From Verrucomicrobiota bacterium (GTDB lineage Bacteria; Verrucomicrobiota; Verrucomicrobiae; Chthoniobacterales; UBA10450): a stretch of DNA of 13,121 nucleotides. Under the pieces are notes generated by a model, which was given only the letters and a program-made list of their open reading frames with translations, did not search any database and had not been told where the DNA came from. Shown here in pieces: positions 12,257 through 13,121 of the stretch (positions within the stretch are counted from its first letter, which is position 1; the number at the start of each line of letters is the position of its first letter). The DNA lies in the NCBI GenBank assembly GCA_005887855.1, contig VBQB01000007.1, positions 1 to 13,121 of the forward strand, in the 5' to 3' direction. A program made the position numbers and the translations under genes.

Positions 12257-13121
12257 ATTGCAACTTCCGCTCGAGCTAACGACACAAATTCACTCTCATG
12301 CAGGACTACGCGCTTAGTCCCGCGTAGCAGTTGCCACCATTGTCTTGCCGAGCCGAGCACGATCAGAAGCACGAGGACGAGAAAAAAAACAGCAACTAAT
12401 GCGTCGAATCGCCAGACGCCTGCCTGCCGCACCAACTCAGTGGCTTTGGCTGGATCGGCAATCTCCGCCGAATCACGCGAAAGGGCTCGCGCACCGCTCA
12501 GAAAACCGATTCTTGGATCGGCCGAGAAAACCTTCAGATAACCGGCCGAAAACGTAACCGCGCACATGAAACAGAGCGGCGCGAGGGTGACGAAAAGATA
12601 TTTCGCCTTCCGCATTTTGATCAGCAGCGTCGTGCCGAGACAAAGCGCGACCACCGAGAGCAATTGATTGGCCAACCCGAAGAGAGGCCACAACGAGTTG
12701 ATGCCGCCAAGTGGATCGATAACTCCCTCGTACAAAAACCAACCCCACGCCGATACCAACAACACACTCGACAAAAAATTTGCGCTCCACGAACGCGTGT
12801 TGCCCAGTGGACGCCAGAGATTACCCAGGAAATCTTGAAGTAAGAACCGCCCCACCCGTGTTCCGGCATCAATCGTTGTGAGAATGAATAGCGCCTCAAA
12901 CATGATGGCGAAGTGGTACCACACCGCCAGCGCGGTCGGGCCGGCGGAAACTCGCGCGAACATGTCCGCCATACCGACGGCAAAAGTCGGCGCGCCCCCT
13001 GCGCGATTGAACATGGTGGACTCGCCGAGGTTCGTGGCCAGCTTTTGCATTTGCGCCTCGGTTACCGGGAATCCAGCTGCGGAAATTTTCGCGACCACTT
13101 CTGTCGGTGCGCCTTTCATAT
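12247..13121 (-). CDS. cstA: Carbon starvation protein A (CstA family peptide/pyruvate transporter), C-terminal part
   Basis: The - strand frame enters from the right edge and ends at TAG (12249-12247), giving about 291 C-terminal residues of a protein that is usually 600-700 long. The CstA hallmark MFEALFILTTIDAGTRVGRF is followed by LLQDFLGNLW and LWPLFGLANQLLSVVAL. Five hydrophobic helices are visible, the last near the C-terminus (FDALVAVFFLVLVLLIVLG). CstA proteins are inner-membrane importers of peptides or pyruvate induced on carbon limitation in enterobacteria; the substrate here is not determined by the sequence. The N-terminal CstA core lies outside the window, and the ATG at 13119-13117 is probably internal. 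The gene is convergent with the Bat block and so belongs to a separate transcription unit. Confidence 0.93.
   Translation of the reverse strand, partial: MKGAPTEVVAKISAAGFPVTEAQMQKLATNLGESTMFNRAGGAPTFAVGMADMFARVSAGPTALAVWYHFAIMFEALFILTTIDAGTRVGRFLLQDFLGNLWRPLGNTRSWSANFLSSVLLVSAWGWFLYEGVIDPLGGINSLWPLFGLANQLLSVVALCLGTTLLIKMRKAKYLFVTLAPLCFMCAVTFSAGYLKVFSADPRIGFLSGARALSRDSAEIADPAKATELVRQAGVWRFDALVAVFFLVLVLLIVLGSARQWWQLLRGTKRVVLHESEFVSLARAEVAIGS

Overview
The window holds one long + strand gene block, from a broken-off DJ-1/PfpI-family gene at the left edge to a conserved gene of unknown function. It ends in a convergent carbon-starvation transporter gene (cstA) running off the right edge on the - strand. 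Base composition is moderately GC-rich, recognisable Shine-Dalgarno sites are rare, and the gene content (pgsA, der, a full MoxR/Bat cluster with a DUF4381 protein and a BatB-BatC fusion, intergenic palindromes) suggests a soil-type Verrucomicrobiota, perhaps Chthoniobacterales. That assignment is inferred from gene style and memory of related genomes; no rRNA or other taxonomic marker is present.

Layout. 2-316: C-terminal part of a DJ-1/PfpI-like protein. 343-401: a nearly complete palindrome. 426-2425: two housekeeping genes, pgsA (phosphatidylglycerolphosphate synthase) and der (double GTPase for 50S ribosome assembly). 2500-10773: a Bat (aerotolerance-type) operon in the order moxR, DUF58, DUF4381, batA, batB-batC fusion, batD, batE. 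10875-12216: a conserved protein of unknown function. 12247-13121: cstA, opposite strand.

The Bat genes fit one membrane-associated assembly. A MoxR AAA+ ATPase and a DUF58 protein act in the cytoplasm. Two VWA proteins with MIDAS metal sites are anchored in the membrane, with TPR domains, a large BatD ectodomain and an SH3-like BatE on the outer face. Adjacent genes overlap or nearly touch, so they are probably co-transcribed and partly translationally coupled.

The most unusual observation is that three genes (moxR, the DUF58 gene and the 10875-12216 gene) each lack an internal block of roughly 65-90 nt of conserved core sequence. In each case the reading frame changes in the same direction at the junction (loss of 3n+2 nt), while the flanking sequence on both sides remains well conserved. 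pgsA, der, batA, batB-C, batD and batE show no such defect. The lesions may be real deletions or, quite possibly, assembly errors; read mapping would decide. I found no convincing new defence or mobile system, no CRISPR array, no tRNA or rRNA and no transposase. The other notable items are two structured palindromic elements (one inside the batE 5' end), a small repeat that forms the Der inter-domain linker, and the BatB-BatC fusion with a former signal peptide now internal.
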